This document shows positions 26,141 through 35,301 of a DNA stretch of 64,000 nucleotides, piece by piece (position 1 is the first letter of the stretch; every line of letters starts with the position of its first letter). The notes under the pieces are model-generated. The model searched no databases. It was not told where the DNA came from and saw nothing but the letters and a program-made list of their open reading frames with translations. The position numbers and the translations under genes are program-made. Source of the DNA: Rhodococcus sp. ARC_M6 (GTDB taxonomy: Bacteria > Actinomycetota > Actinomycetes > Mycobacteriales > Mycobacteriaceae); NCBI RefSeq assembly GCF_022810305.1, contig NZ_JALGQH010000001.1, positions 434,001 to 498,000 on the forward strand, in the 5' to 3' direction.

Positions 26141-27241
26141 CTACTTCCAGACCGTCTCGATATCCGTCGCCTCACGAGCCGGCGCGGACGGGACTGCAGC
26201 CGGTGTGCGCGAGAAGCGCGGGGCCGGAGCGTGCTGGGTGACGCCGTCGATTTCGATGAGCGAACCGCGGGCGGCGATGTGCTCGTTGGACGGTGCTTCG
26301 GCGAAGGTCAGGACCGGCGAGACGCACGCGTCGGTGCCGAGGAAGATCTTGGCCCATTCGTCGCGGGTCTTCGAGAGGAACTTCTCGGTGAAGAGCACCT
26401 TTGTGTCGTCCCACTTGCTCGAATCCATCTGGTGGGGGAGCGACGCGGGATCGATCTCGAGGCCCTCGAGAAGCAGTGCGTAGAACTGCGGTTCGATGGA
26501 TCCGACGGCCATGTACTTGCCGTCGGAGGTCTCGTAGGTGTCGTAGAACGGTGCGCCCGTGTCGAGGAGGTTGACGCCACGCTCGTCGGACCAGACGCCA
26601 CGGCCACGGAACGCCCACATCATGTGTGAGAGCGCGAGGGTGCCGTCGACCATGGCAGCGTCGACGACCTGCCCCTTGCCGGAGACGGAGCGTTCGACGA
26701 GGGCGGACAGGATGCCGAAGATCAGGAACATGGAACCGCCGCCGAAATCGCCGACCATGTTGAGCGGCGGAACGGGGCGTTCACCCTTGCGACCGATGGC
26801 GTTGAGGACACCGGTGAGGGAGATGTAGTTGATGTCGTGACCGGCTGCGCTGGCCAGCGGGCCTTCCTGGCCCCAGCCCGTCATACGGCCGTAGACCAGA
26901 CGAGGATTGCGCTCGAGGGCAACGTCGGGGCCCAGGCCCATGCGTTCCATTACGCCGGGACGGAAGCCCTCGATGACGACGTCGGCGCGCTCGATCAGGT
27001 CCAGGACCTTTGCGACGTCGGCCGGATCCTTGAGGTTGGCTTCGACGATGCGGCGTCCGCGCTTGATCTGATCGGTTGATCCGGCGTCCTGCGGGATCGG
27101 GGCGGCGCGCTGCACGATGACGATGTCGGCACCCATGTCGGCCAGCAGTGTTGCCGCGTGCGGACCTGGTCCCAGTCCGGCGAATTCGACGATCCGAATA
27201 CCCGCGAGCGGGCCCTTTTTCTCCACGGTTTCTGCAGACAC
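26141..27241 (-). CDS. mcr: Alpha-methylacyl-CoA racemase (CaiB/BaiF family III CoA transferase fold)
   Basis: A 366-residue enzyme that epimerises the alpha-methyl carbon of branched acyl-CoA esters, needed to bring methyl-branched lipids into beta-oxidation. The family start GIRIVEFAGLGPGPHAATLLADMGAD is clear. The catalytic pair known from the M. tuberculosis enzyme is preserved: His in AAGHDINYI (about residue 135) and Asp in NMVGDFGGGS (about 165). This separates it from true CoA transferases of the same fold, which have Asp near position 169 in a different context. It stands alone, between two inverted repeats. Confidence 0.9.
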   Translation of the reverse strand: MSAETVEKKGPLAGIRIVEFAGLGPGPHAATLLADMGADIVIVQRAAPIPQDAGSTDQIKRGRRIVEANLKDPADVAKVLDLIERADVVIEGFRPGVMERMGLGPDVALERNPRLVYGRMTGWGQEGPLASAAGHDINYISLTGVLNAIGRKGERPVPPLNMVGDFGGGSMFLIFGILSALVERSVSGKGQVVDAAMVDGTLALSHMMWAFRGRGVWSDERGVNLLDTGAPFYDTYETSDGKYMAVGSIEPQFYALLLEGLEIDPASLPHQMDSSKWDDTKVLFTEKFLSKTRDEWAKIFLGTDACVSPVLTFAEAPSNEHIAARGSLIEIDGVTQHAPAPRFSRTPAAVPSAPAREATDIETVWK

Positions 27242-27269
27242 ACGAACTCCATTTCCGACGGTGAATTTG

Positions 27270-27303
27270 CTTCTGGCCCGACGGTAACCTGTCGGGCCAG
27301 AAG
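27270..27303 (-). terminator. 13-bp hairpin between ABC exporter and mcr
   Basis: CTTCTGGCCCGAC (27270-27282) and GTCGGGCCAGAAG (27291-27303) form a perfect stem with an 8-nt loop. It lies 63 bp after the stop of the ABC exporter gene and 29 bp before the mcr start on the minus strand. It has no good T-run, so it could instead be an operator for mcr. Confidence 0.55.
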
Positions 27304-27365
27304 GGTGTGCCCCGGGGCACTATGTCGGTATCAGGAGTCTGCGATCACACGCCGGGGTCGGTGAA

Positions 27366-29474
27366 TCAGACCGCGGCGCCCTCGAATTGTGCGTTGTAGA
27401 GGCGGAAGTACGCGCCGCCGTGGGCGATCAGTTGATCGTGTGTGCCTTGTTCGACGATTTGACCGGCTTCCATCACCACGATCAGATCTGCACTACGGAT
27501 GGTGGAGAGTCGGTGCGCGATGATGAAGCTGGTGCGCCCGGTCCGCAGAGCGGACATGGCGTGCTGCACAAGCTGCTCCGTGCGGGTGTCGACGGAGCTG
27601 GTTGCCTCGTCGAGGATCAGAAGCGAAGGCTCGGAGAGGAATGCTCGAGCGATCGTGATGAGCTGCTTCTCGCCCGAACTGATGTTGGACGCTTCCTCGT
27701 CGAGCATGGTGTCGTAGCCGTCGGGCAAGGTGTGGATGAAACGGTCCACGAACGCTGCTCGGGCGGCTTCTTGGATGTCGTGTTCGCTGGCACCGATGCG
27801 GCCGTAGGCGATGTTCTCGCGAATGGTGCCGCCGAACAGCCAGGTGTCCTGCAGGACCATGCCGACATGCTTGCGGAGGTCCGCGCGACGCATGTGCGCG
27901 ATGTCGATGTCGTCGATGGTGATTCGGCCGGAATCAACTTCGTAGAACCGCATGAGGAGGTTGACGAGGGTTGTCTTGCCGGCGCCGGTGGGTCCGACGA
28001 TGGCGACGGTCTGACCGGATCCGGCAGTGAGGCTGACGTTCTCGATGAGCGGCTTGTCCTTGTCGTAACGGAACGAGACGTTGTCGAAAACGACAGTGCC
28101 GACGCTGCGATGGCGGCCGGCCTGCTCGGGCAGGAGCGGAACGTCGATGTCGGGGGACTGTTCGGGCTCGTCGAGCAGTTCGAAGACGCGTTCCGCCGAC
28201 GCCGCCCCGGACTGCAGGCTGGACGACATCGATGCGATCTGGGTGAGCGGTGAGCTGAACTGGCGCGAGTAGACGATGAAGGCCTGGACGTCGCCAAGTG
28301 ACATGTTGCCGCTGGCAACTTTGAGCGCGCCCACTACTGCGAGCAGCACGTAAGTGATGTTTCCGACGAAGTTCATCACCGGCATGATCAAGCTGGACAG
28401 GAACTGGGCACCGAACGATGCGTCGAGCAGTTTCTTGTTCTGTACCGCGAACTCGCGCTCGGCCTCGGCCTGGTGTCCGTAGACACGAACGAGATCGCGG
28501 CCACTGTAGGTTTCCTCGATCTGCGCGTTGATCTTGCCGGTTTCTTCCCACTGCGCTTTGAAGAGAACCTGGGCTCGCTTTGCGACGCGGGCTACCAGCA
28601 GTACCGATACGGGCACGGCAATCAGTGCGATCAGCGAGAGCATCGGCGAAATGACGAACATCATCACGAGGACGCCGACGACGGTCAACACGGATGTCAG
28701 CAGCGAGGTCAACGTCTGAGACAAGGTAGACGCCACGTTGTCGATGTCGTTGGTGACACGGCTGAGGACTTCGCCGCGTGGTGTTCTGTCGAAGTAGGGC
28801 AACGGAAGTCGGTGAATTTTTGCTTCGACTTCGGCACGCAACTTGTAGATCGTTCGCTGCACGATGATGTTGAGCAGGAACGCTTCGACCCAGGCCAGCA
28901 ACGATGCCAGTACGTACACGCCGATGGCGAGCATGATGACCTTGCCGATGGCGTCGAAGTCCAGTCCGACGCCCGGAACGACGTCGGACGAGTTGGCGAC
29001 GAGATCCGCGAACGTCGAATTACCCGATGCGCGAATGACTTCCGCGGCCTGTTCGCGAGTGAGACCAGCAGGCAGGCTCTTGCCGATGAATCCGGCGAAG
29101 ATGAGGTCGGTGACGTGGCCCAGGATCTTGGGAACCGCAACCGAGAGCGCGATACTGGTGATCGTCGCAACAAGTACGACGAACACGGCAAGCTTGTGCG
29201 GCTTCAGCAGTGCCAGAAGCCGTTTCATCGTGGCTTTGAACTGCTTGGGTTTTGTGGCCGGCGTGGTCGACGCCTGGGGCGGTTTGGGTTCGGCGTCGCC
29301 CGCGGGCTTGGGAGCGTCGCCTGGCGGGGGACCGGTCGGTGGGGGATCGGCCGGGGACGGGGCATTGTCGGAGGCGTCAGGTTCTGCCGGGATCTTTGCG
29401 AAGACGACGGTCGGGGTGTCGTCGAAATACTGGCGATGTGCCGCGCCGAAGGTGGGATCCTGCGGATTGGTCAT
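27366..29474 (-). CDS. ABC exporter half-transporter, subunit with canonical catalytic Glu
   Basis: A 702-residue fused membrane/ATPase subunit. A long proline-rich N-terminal extension (about 1-75) precedes six membrane helices and the ATPase domain: Walker A GPTGAGKTT, Q-loop VLQDTWLF, Walker B LLILDEATSSVD with the catalytic Glu, and H-loop IIAHRLSTI. Its signature is degenerate, NISSGEKQL instead of LSGGQ. It overlaps the partner gene by 4 nt (ATGA). With that partner it forms a heterodimeric exporter for lipids, drugs or peptides of unknown identity. Confidence 0.88.
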   Translation of the reverse strand: MTNPQDPTFGAAHRQYFDDTPTVVFAKIPAEPDASDNAPSPADPPPTGPPPGDAPKPAGDAEPKPPQASTTPATKPKQFKATMKRLLALLKPHKLAVFVVLVATITSIALSVAVPKILGHVTDLIFAGFIGKSLPAGLTREQAAEVIRASGNSTFADLVANSSDVVPGVGLDFDAIGKVIMLAIGVYVLASLLAWVEAFLLNIIVQRTIYKLRAEVEAKIHRLPLPYFDRTPRGEVLSRVTNDIDNVASTLSQTLTSLLTSVLTVVGVLVMMFVISPMLSLIALIAVPVSVLLVARVAKRAQVLFKAQWEETGKINAQIEETYSGRDLVRVYGHQAEAEREFAVQNKKLLDASFGAQFLSSLIMPVMNFVGNITYVLLAVVGALKVASGNMSLGDVQAFIVYSRQFSSPLTQIASMSSSLQSGAASAERVFELLDEPEQSPDIDVPLLPEQAGRHRSVGTVVFDNVSFRYDKDKPLIENVSLTAGSGQTVAIVGPTGAGKTTLVNLLMRFYEVDSGRITIDDIDIAHMRRADLRKHVGMVLQDTWLFGGTIRENIAYGRIGASEHDIQEAARAAFVDRFIHTLPDGYDTMLDEEASNISSGEKQLITIARAFLSEPSLLILDEATSSVDTRTEQLVQHAMSALRTGRTSFIIAHRLSTIRSADLIVVMEAGQIVEQGTHDQLIAHGGAYFRLYNAQFEGAAV

Positions 29475-31204
29475 GCGCTCAGCTCCGCGGGAATCTGGGA
29501 CGCCACGATCTCTTGGTACGTGGGGCAGTTGGCCAGGAGGAAGTTGTGGTCACCGAGTCCGACGGGCGACCCGTCGTCGAGGACCATGATCTGGTCGGCG
29601 TCGACGATGGAAGAAATACGTTGCGCGACGACGATGACTGTTGTCGAGGTCGTGACTGCGCGTAGTGCGGCGCGGACGGCTACATCGGTGTGCATGTCGA
29701 GTGCCGAGAAAGAATCGTCGAACACGAGGATCCGCGGCTTGCGGACGACGGCGCGGGCGATGGCCAGTCGTTGACGCTGACCACCGGAGAGGTTCGTTCC
29801 GCCTTGGGAGATCGGTGAGTCCAGGCCTTGCGAAAGCTCACCGACGAAGCCGTCGGCTTGCGCGATGGTGAGCGCATCCCAGATTTCCGCGTCGGTCGCG
29901 GCCGGGTTTCCGTATCTGATGTTGGTGGCTATGGTCCCGGCGAACAGATAGGCCTTCTGCGGCACGTAACCGAAGTTGGTGAACAGTTCGTCCTGATCCC
30001 AGCCGCGGACGTCCAGGCCGTCGATCAGGACGGCTCCTGCTGTGACGTCGACGAGGCGTGGGATGAGTGAAACGAGGGTGGACTTCCCGCTGCCGGTACT
30101 GCCGACGATGGCTGTGAACGTTCCGGGGAGGCAACGCATCGACACACCGCTCAGGACGGGAGTTTCGGCACCGGGGTAGCTGAACCCGGCTCCACCGAAC
30201 TCGACGACGCCGTACGGGTTTGTCGGGCGTAGAGGCTGCGTCGGTGCCGGCACCGACGGCTCGGTGTCGATCACTTCGGTGATGCGGTCGGCGCAGACAG
30301 CGGCGCGCGGAATGACGACGGCCAGCATCGTTGCCATCAGGACGGACATCAGGATCTGCATGACGTAGGCGAGGAATGCGCTGATCTGTCCGATCTGCAT
30401 GTCGCCGGTGTCGACGAGGTGCGCACCGAACCACAGGACTGCGACGCTGGACATGTTGGCGATCAGCATGATCGTCGGCATGAGTACAGCTTGATACCGG
30501 CCGATGAGCATGGCCGTGTCGGTCAGTTCCTTGTTGGCTTTGTCGAAACGCATCGTTTCGTCGGGTTCGCGGACGAACGCGCGGATGACGCGCATACCCG
30601 TGAGTTGCTCACGAAGTGAGCGGTTGATGTTGTCGATCCGGGTCTGCATGGTGCGGAAGTGCGGGATCAGTCGGGCGATGACTACAGCGACGGTAATACC
30701 CAGAAGCGGCACCGAGATAGTCAAGAGCCACGACATCTGCAGGTTCTCCCGCAGCGCCATGACGATTCCGCCGATGCACATGAGCGGGGCACTGACGAGC
30801 ATCGACGCAGTCAGCATCACGAGGGTTTGGATCTGCAGTACGTCGTTGGTATTTCTGGTGATCAATGTGGGCGCCCCGAAACCGGAGAACTCGCGATCAG
30901 AGAAGCTGCCGACGGCCTTGTAGACCGCTGCTCGGACGTCGTGACCGAAGCCCATCGAGGACTTGGCGGCGAGGAACGTGGATGCGACCGAGGCAAGGAT
31001 CGTCGCCAAGGAGACCAGCAGCATGATTCCGCCGGTCGACATGATGAATCCGGTGTCACCACGAGCGACGCCGTCGTCGATGATTCGGGCATTCAAGGTG
31101 GGCAGGATGAGCGCCGCGATTGCGCCGAACAGTTGTAGTGCCAGCACTCCTGCGAGGAGCCAACGGTACGGAGGCAGGTATGCCTTGAGCAGCTTTGCTA
31201 GCAC
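29471..31204 (-). CDS. ABC exporter half-transporter, partner subunit with degenerate ATP site
   Basis: A 577-residue subunit with six membrane helices (from KLLKAYLPPYRWLLAGVLALQ) and an ATPase domain: Walker A GSTGSGKST, Q-loop VPQKAYLF, intact signature NLSGGQRQR, but Walker B reads ILVFDDSFSALD (Asp in place of the catalytic Glu) and the H-loop reads VAQRISSI (Gln in place of His). These changes mark it as the non-hydrolysing half of an asymmetric heterodimer. GTG 31204 is chosen because the long upstream frame has no hydrophobic or homologous character. It is the first gene of the pair. Confidence 0.86.
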   Translation of the reverse strand: MLAKLLKAYLPPYRWLLAGVLALQLFGAIAALILPTLNARIIDDGVARGDTGFIMSTGGIMLLVSLATILASVASTFLAAKSSMGFGHDVRAAVYKAVGSFSDREFSGFGAPTLITRNTNDVLQIQTLVMLTASMLVSAPLMCIGGIVMALRENLQMSWLLTISVPLLGITVAVVIARLIPHFRTMQTRIDNINRSLREQLTGMRVIRAFVREPDETMRFDKANKELTDTAMLIGRYQAVLMPTIMLIANMSSVAVLWFGAHLVDTGDMQIGQISAFLAYVMQILMSVLMATMLAVVIPRAAVCADRITEVIDTEPSVPAPTQPLRPTNPYGVVEFGGAGFSYPGAETPVLSGVSMRCLPGTFTAIVGSTGSGKSTLVSLIPRLVDVTAGAVLIDGLDVRGWDQDELFTNFGYVPQKAYLFAGTIATNIRYGNPAATDAEIWDALTIAQADGFVGELSQGLDSPISQGGTNLSGGQRQRLAIARAVVRKPRILVFDDSFSALDMHTDVAVRAALRAVTTSTTVIVVAQRISSIVDADQIMVLDDGSPVGLGDHNFLLANCPTYQEIVASQIPAELSA

Positions 31205-31521
31205 GGCGATCCCGTTCGGGCTGCCACGCGTTCCGGATTGATCACATGCACACGGTATGACAGATGCACATCCTTGCGGGCACCGACTCGTGCGATTGCT
31301 GAGGTTATTCCGAATTGAACGTGGAGTCGCGACGGCAGATGTGGGGTTACGACCGGAATGTGGCAAAATGTGTCTGAAAGTTGTCTAGTAATCCATTTTG
31401 CCCACAAATAGACGTGATCTACAACACATTGTTATTGTTCCGTTACTTAAAATAATCGGCTCTAGCTGCAGATTTATCGAAAAATGTTAGGTCTAGTAAC
31501 GCTAATTAGCGGTCAGGTAGC
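31205..31521. other. Gene-free AT-rich stretch upstream of small peptide gene
   Basis: From the ABC start to the promoter at 31522 no credible gene is visible. From about 31380 the DNA is clearly richer in A and T than its surroundings (for example ACTTAAAATAATCGGC) and holds repeated GTCTAGTAA words (31384 and 31493 regions). It probably contains regulatory sites for the small peptide gene and the divergent ABC operon. Confidence 0.4.
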
Positions 31522-31550
31522 TAGACAATCGAGATCGGGCCGTCTATAAA
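31522..31550 (+). promoter_or_regulatory. Strong promoter of the 48-aa peptide gene
   Basis: TAGACA (31522-31527), a 17-bp spacer and TATAAA (31545-31550) closely match the housekeeping sigma consensus. The predicted start is near 31557, which leaves a 5' untranslated region of about 160 nt. That leader can fold: CAGCGCA/TGCGCTG near 31557 and GCTTCGGTC (31645-31653) with GACCGAAGC (31663-31671). Confidence 0.65.
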
Positions 31551-31715
31551 TGCAATCAGCGCAGTTTCGTGCGCTGCATCACAGCTCGGGATGTCGCAGG
31601 GGGCGACAGAATTTCTGCCCCTCTGTGTCAGGGGTTCCCGGGCTGCTTCGGTCACCGCCTGCGACCGAAGCGGCGCTGAACATTCACACCACCTCACATA
31701 ACAGGAGAAATTCCT

Positions 31716-31862
31716 ATGTTCGGATCGCTCAGCACACTCGGACCTCTGCTCGCTGCACTCGGTGTTTTCCTCAAGTCTGTCGACACCTCTTCGTTGGCCG
31801 ACGGATCCAGTGAAACCGGTGGAGCCGGCTCTCTCGCTGGACTTCTCGGCTCATCCGGCTAA
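31716..31862 (+). CDS. 48-residue small hydrophobic/amphipathic peptide
   Basis: The peptide starts MFGSLSTLGPLLAALGVFLK and ends in a Gly/Ser-rich tail with AGLLGSSG. It has no cleavable signal and no charged residues except one Lys and a few Asp/Glu in the middle. A good ribosome-binding site (AGGAGA, 8 nt spacing), the strong promoter at 31522, a structured leader and an intrinsic terminator show that it is a real, highly expressed single gene. Size and composition resemble the short channel-forming PorA/PorH peptides of mycolic-acid bacteria or other amphipathic surface peptides, but I see no sequence identity that proves this. Confidence 0.7.
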   Translation: MFGSLSTLGPLLAALGVFLKSVDTSSLADGSSETGGAGSLAGLLGSSG

Positions 31863-31914
31863 GCTGCGGCCCACGCACCGAGCGCTCGGTACTGCGGTAG
31901 TTTGATCGCTTCGT

Positions 31915-31958
31915 ATTGCCCCCTGTCCGTCTATTCGGGTGGGGGGCAATTCGTTTTT
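31915..31958 (+). terminator. Intrinsic terminator of the 48-aa peptide gene
   Basis: ATTGCCCCC (31915-31923) pairs with GGGGGCAAT (31942-31950) and is followed by TCGTTTTT. This is one of the strongest terminators in the window and isolates the peptide gene from the diguanylate cyclase. Confidence 0.9.
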
Positions 31959-32100
31959 ACGCTTTGCCTGTTGTCCGGTCGACCTGGTTGCGTACGATGG
32001 ACCAGTGGCTGTTAACTGTTATGTAGCTGGATTGGTCGATCGGACAGTTCGAGGCTCCCCTCCGCTGCGCCTAGGTACTAAATCCGGGGTGAGGTGAACG

Positions 32101-33516
32101 ATGGCAAGGATGAGTCGCACAATGCGGTTACTCACTGTCTTCGTTGTTGTCCTGGCCGCAGCCCTCGTCGGAATCCTCACCCGGGCACCCGGGCTCCTGG
32201 CAACCTTCTGGTGCGCAAATGCGCTGTTGCTGGGAATGATGATGCGGTGGCCCGTCTTGATCGAATGGCCCACCTGGATGGCTGCGATGGCCGGCTATTT
32301 GAGCGCTGATCTGCTGACAGGCAGCGCCCTGTCGATGGCAGTGCAACTGAACGGTGCAAATCTGGTCGGTGTCACATTCGGTGTGCTCTTGCTCCGCTGC
32401 ACGAAGCGCATACCGTTTCGGCTTGTCGATTCGAATGCGTTGATGTGGATGGTCATTATCGGCGCGGCAAGCGCCATCGCAACTGCTTCGACCGCAGGAC
32501 TACTGGATCGGGTGATTCGAGAGGAATCGTTCACCGACACACTCGTTCACTGGGGTAGCACAGAGTTCATGGCGTACCTCTTGGTGCTGCCGCTGATTCT
32601 GTCCGTGACTATTCCCTCCGGATTTGCGGACCTTCGCAGAAAACTGACATTGCAGACCATAGGAACGATGTTGGTTCCGCTGCTCGCGACCGCAGCCTGC
32701 GTTCCGATCGCGCTCAGGATCGAGGGGCCGATCGCACTTGTCCTCCCCATTCCGGCGTTGCTGTGGTGCGCCACCCGTATTTCGGTTCCGAGCACAGCCT
32801 TTGTCTCAGTGGTCTGGTCGGTGTGGTCGCTCATGATGGCCGACACCGGGCGTCTGGATGTCGGCGAACAGGGCCACATAAACTGGTCGGAGGATGTCAT
32901 CACGTCGATTGCAGTCACGCTGATCGCGCTGGGGCCGATTGCGGTGGCGTGTGCCACGCAGGAGCGTCGAGCAGCTGAGCGTGAGCTGTTTCGAGCCGTC
33001 GAATACGACAACCTCACGGGAGTTCTCTCGCGGGGAGCCTTCCTCCGGCAAGCCGAGGAACAACTTCGGCGTGAATCGGAAACACAATTGCCCGTCGGCT
33101 TGCTGATGCTCGATCTCGACCACTTCAAGAACATCAACGACACCCACGGGCACATGGCCGGCGATACGGTGCTCTCGGACTTCGCTGCCCGCGCGGCCGA
33201 TCGGGTATCGGACGCCGATCTGGTCGGAAGACTGGGCGGCGAGGAATTCGCAGTCCTGCTCACCGGTTCCAGTTTCGCCCGTGCCTCGGAAGTCGCGGAG
33301 GCGATCCGGTCAGCGCAGGTCGAGGAATCGACAGCCTCCGGAGTTGCAAGCACCGTCAGTATCGGACTTGCATGGGCAGATCACCCGACGCCGCGATTGG
33401 CTGCGTTGATGATCGCGGCCGACGAGGCGATGTACGACGCCAAGGAGAGTGGCCGAAACCTCGTCAAAGCGCGAGATGTCAGCGGTATGGTGCCGAAGCG
33501 TCATATCTCCGGGTAG
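32101..33516 (+). CDS. Membrane-bound diguanylate cyclase (MASE1-like sensor, GGDEF domain)
   Basis: A 471-residue protein that should make cyclic di-GMP from two GTP. The N-terminal about 290 residues form eight or so membrane helices with a MASE1-like pattern ([25 protein letters not shown]). The GGDEF domain (about 310-465) has [30 protein letters not shown] with the metal-binding Asp, and the active-site loop GGEEF at 379-383. No RxxD inhibitory site lies at the usual place before GGEEF, so product inhibition may be absent. No EAL domain is attached. GAGGTG lies shortly upstream of the ATG. It appears monocistronic. Confidence 0.9.
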   Translation: MARMSRTMRLLTVFVVVLAAALVGILTRAPGLLATFWCANALLLGMMMRWPVLIEWPTWMAAMAGYLSADLLTGSALSMAVQLNGANLVGVTFGVLLLRCTKRIPFRLVDSNALMWMVIIGAASAIATASTAGLLDRVIREESFTDTLVHWGSTEFMAYLLVLPLILSVTIPSGFADLRRKLTLQTIGTMLVPLLATAACVPIALRIEGPIALVLPIPALLWCATRISVPSTAFVSVVWSVWSLMMADTGRLDVGEQGHINWSEDVITSIAVTLIALGPIAVACATQERRAAERELFRAVEYDNLTGVLSRGAFLRQAEEQLRRESETQLPVGLLMLDLDHFKNINDTHGHMAGDTVLSDFAARAADRVSDADLVGRLGGEEFAVLLTGSSFARASEVAEAIRSAQVEESTASGVASTVSIGLAWADHPTPRLAALMIAADEAMYDAKESGRNLVKARDVSGMVPKRHISG

Positions 33517-33586
33517 ACCTGAACCTGTCACCTGGCTGATCCGCACTAGCTCTGACCTGCATCGGGATTGGCATATAGTCGCACCC

Positions 33587-34822
33587 ATGCAGCTTGATTC
33601 GACACCCACACATCAGTCCGTTCTGCCCCTACGTTTCGGTACACCACTCACCGAGAATGCGATTCGAGTGATGATGCTGGGCTCCGGTGAACTGGGCAAG
33701 GAAGTCATCATCGCGTTGCAGCGGTTGGGCGTCGAAGTGATTGCGGTAGATCGATACTCCGACGCTCCGGGTCACCAGGTTGCGCATCGGGCGCACACCG
33801 TCGACATGAGTGATCCCGAGGCGTTGCTTGCCGTGATCGAACTGGAAAAGCCGCATTTTGTGGTTCCCGAGATCGAGGCCATCGCCACCGATGCGCTGGC
33901 CGTCGTCGAAGAACGCGGTGAGACCGTGGTGATCCCCACGGCGCGGGCAACACAGTTGACTATGAATCGTGAAGGCATCCGGCGCCTCGCCGCCGAAGAA
34001 CTGGGGCTGCCCACGTCGCCCTACGCCTTCGCGGATTCACTCGAAGAAGTACAGATCGCGACGGAGCGCATCGGATTTCCGTGCGTCATCAAACCTGTTA
34101 TGTCGTCCTCGGGAAAGGGGCAGTCGACGGTACGTTCCGCCGACGAGCTCGGTGCCGCGTGGGATTACGCGATGGCCGGCGGCCGTGTCAATCACGGTCG
34201 CGTCATCGTCGAGGGTTTCGTTGATTTCGATTACGAGATAACACAATTGACGGTGCGGTCCGTATCCGCCGACGGCAGTGTGGTCACGTCGTTCTGCGAA
34301 CCGATCGGGCACCTGCAGCAGGCCGGTGACTACATCGAGTCCTGGCAGCCCCAGCGTATGTCCGACGCTGCGCTCGCTGCGGCTCGTGCGGTTTCCGAAA
34401 AGGTCACCACGGCGCTCGGCGGTCGGGGAATCTTCGGCGTCGAATTGTTTGTCAAGGGCGACGACGTGTACTTCTCCGAAGTCAGCCCGCGCCCACATGA
34501 CACCGGCCTGGTGACGCTGCGTACCCAGCGATTCTCGGAATTCGAACTACATGCGCGTGCGATCCTCGGATTGCCGGTCGACACAACGCTCACATCACCG
34601 GGTGCGTCGGCCGTCATCTACGGCGGTATCGAGGCGAAGGGCATCGGATTCGACGGTGTAGCCGAGGCTCTCGCGGTTCCCGAAACCGAACTCCGGCTCT
34701 TCGGAAAGCCGGAAAGCTTCCTGCGTCGACGGATGGGTGTCGCTGTGTCGACGGCCGTTGATGTCGAGACCGCCCGTGCGCGCGCCCGGGAGGCCGCGTC
34801 GAAGGTTCGTCCCGTCGGATGA
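33587..34822 (+). CDS. purT: Formate-dependent phosphoribosylglycinamide formyltransferase 2
   Basis: An ATP-grasp enzyme that makes formyl-GAR from GAR, formate and ATP in purine synthesis. The 411-residue length is normal. Seen directly: [29 protein letters not shown] at the start of the first domain, [38 protein letters not shown] for ATP binding and [27 protein letters not shown] with the metal ligands. ATG 33587 is chosen: TATAGT ends 7 nt before it (leaderless), and the upstream frame overlaps the diguanylate cyclase gene. It overlaps the DUF456 gene by 4 nt. Rv0389 is the mycobacterial counterpart. Confidence 0.95.
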   Translation: MQLDSTPTHQSVLPLRFGTPLTENAIRVMMLGSGELGKEVIIALQRLGVEVIAVDRYSDAPGHQVAHRAHTVDMSDPEALLAVIELEKPHFVVPEIEAIATDALAVVEERGETVVIPTARATQLTMNREGIRRLAAEELGLPTSPYAFADSLEEVQIATERIGFPCVIKPVMSSSGKGQSTVRSADELGAAWDYAMAGGRVNHGRVIVEGFVDFDYEITQLTVRSVSADGSVVTSFCEPIGHLQQAGDYIESWQPQRMSDAALAAARAVSEKVTTALGGRGIFGVELFVKGDDVYFSEVSPRPHDTGLVTLRTQRFSEFELHARAILGLPVDTTLTSPGASAVIYGGIEAKGIGFDGVAEALAVPETELRLFGKPESFLRRRMGVAVSTAVDVETARARAREAASKVRPVG

Positions 34823-35301
34823 GTTCAGCGGCCGAAGTTGTTGTAGGACTAGTCATTCTGGTCGGACTGGTCGGCGTTGTCGTGCCGATCATTCCGGGAA
34901 CCCTGCTGATCTTGGCAGCAATACTGTTGTGGGCCTTGATGACCGGAGGTGCTACCGCGTGGACGGTCTTCGTACTGGCGGCTCTCGCCTTGGTGGTCAC
35001 CGGCGTCGTGAAGTACACGTGGCCGGGCCAGCGGATGCGCGACGGGGGAGTTCCCAACCTGTCCGTGATGATCGGCGGTGTTGTCGGGATCATCGGATTC
35101 TTCGTGGTACCCGTCGTGGGGTTGTTCCTCGGATTTGTCCTGGGAACTTATGTCGCGGAATGGATACGACTACGCAATTTCAACATTGCGTGGGCGTCGA
35201 CGCTTCACGCAGTGAAGGCCGTCGGGTTGTCCATGGTGGTGGAACTGTTCGGCGCGTTGGTTGCGGCCGGACTCTGGCTGGGCGCAGTCGTTGTGGTCTG
35301 A
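34819..35301 (+). CDS. DUF456 family membrane protein
   Basis: A 160-residue protein that is nearly all membrane helices. The start [35 protein letters not shown] carries the PxxPGxxL motif characteristic of DUF456, and the middle has a [24 protein letters not shown] repeat-like second half. Function is unknown. It overlaps purT by 4 nt (ATGA), so the two are translationally coupled. Its last 97 nt are overlapped on the other strand by the amidohydrolase gene. Confidence 0.85.
   Translation: MSSAAEVVVGLVILVGLVGVVVPIIPGTLLILAAILLWALMTGGATAWTVFVLAALALVVTGVVKYTWPGQRMRDGGVPNLSVMIGGVVGIIGFFVVPVVGLFLGFVLGTYVAEWIRLRNFNIAWASTLHAVKAVGLSMVVELFGALVAAGLWLGAVVVV

Noticed and set aside
27270..27303. Riboswitch in front of mcr
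   Set aside because: Only a simple 13-bp hairpin with an 8-nt loop; no conserved core of a known riboswitch.
28473..29774. 433-codon open frame on the plus strand
   Set aside because: Antisense to both ABC exporter genes and crossing their junction; no recognisable domain.
31550..31813. 87-codon ORF overlapping the small peptide gene
   Set aside because: It begins inside the -10 hexamer, has no ribosome-binding site and its Arg/Cys-rich product is typical of a non-coding frame; the 48-codon ORF has all expression signals.
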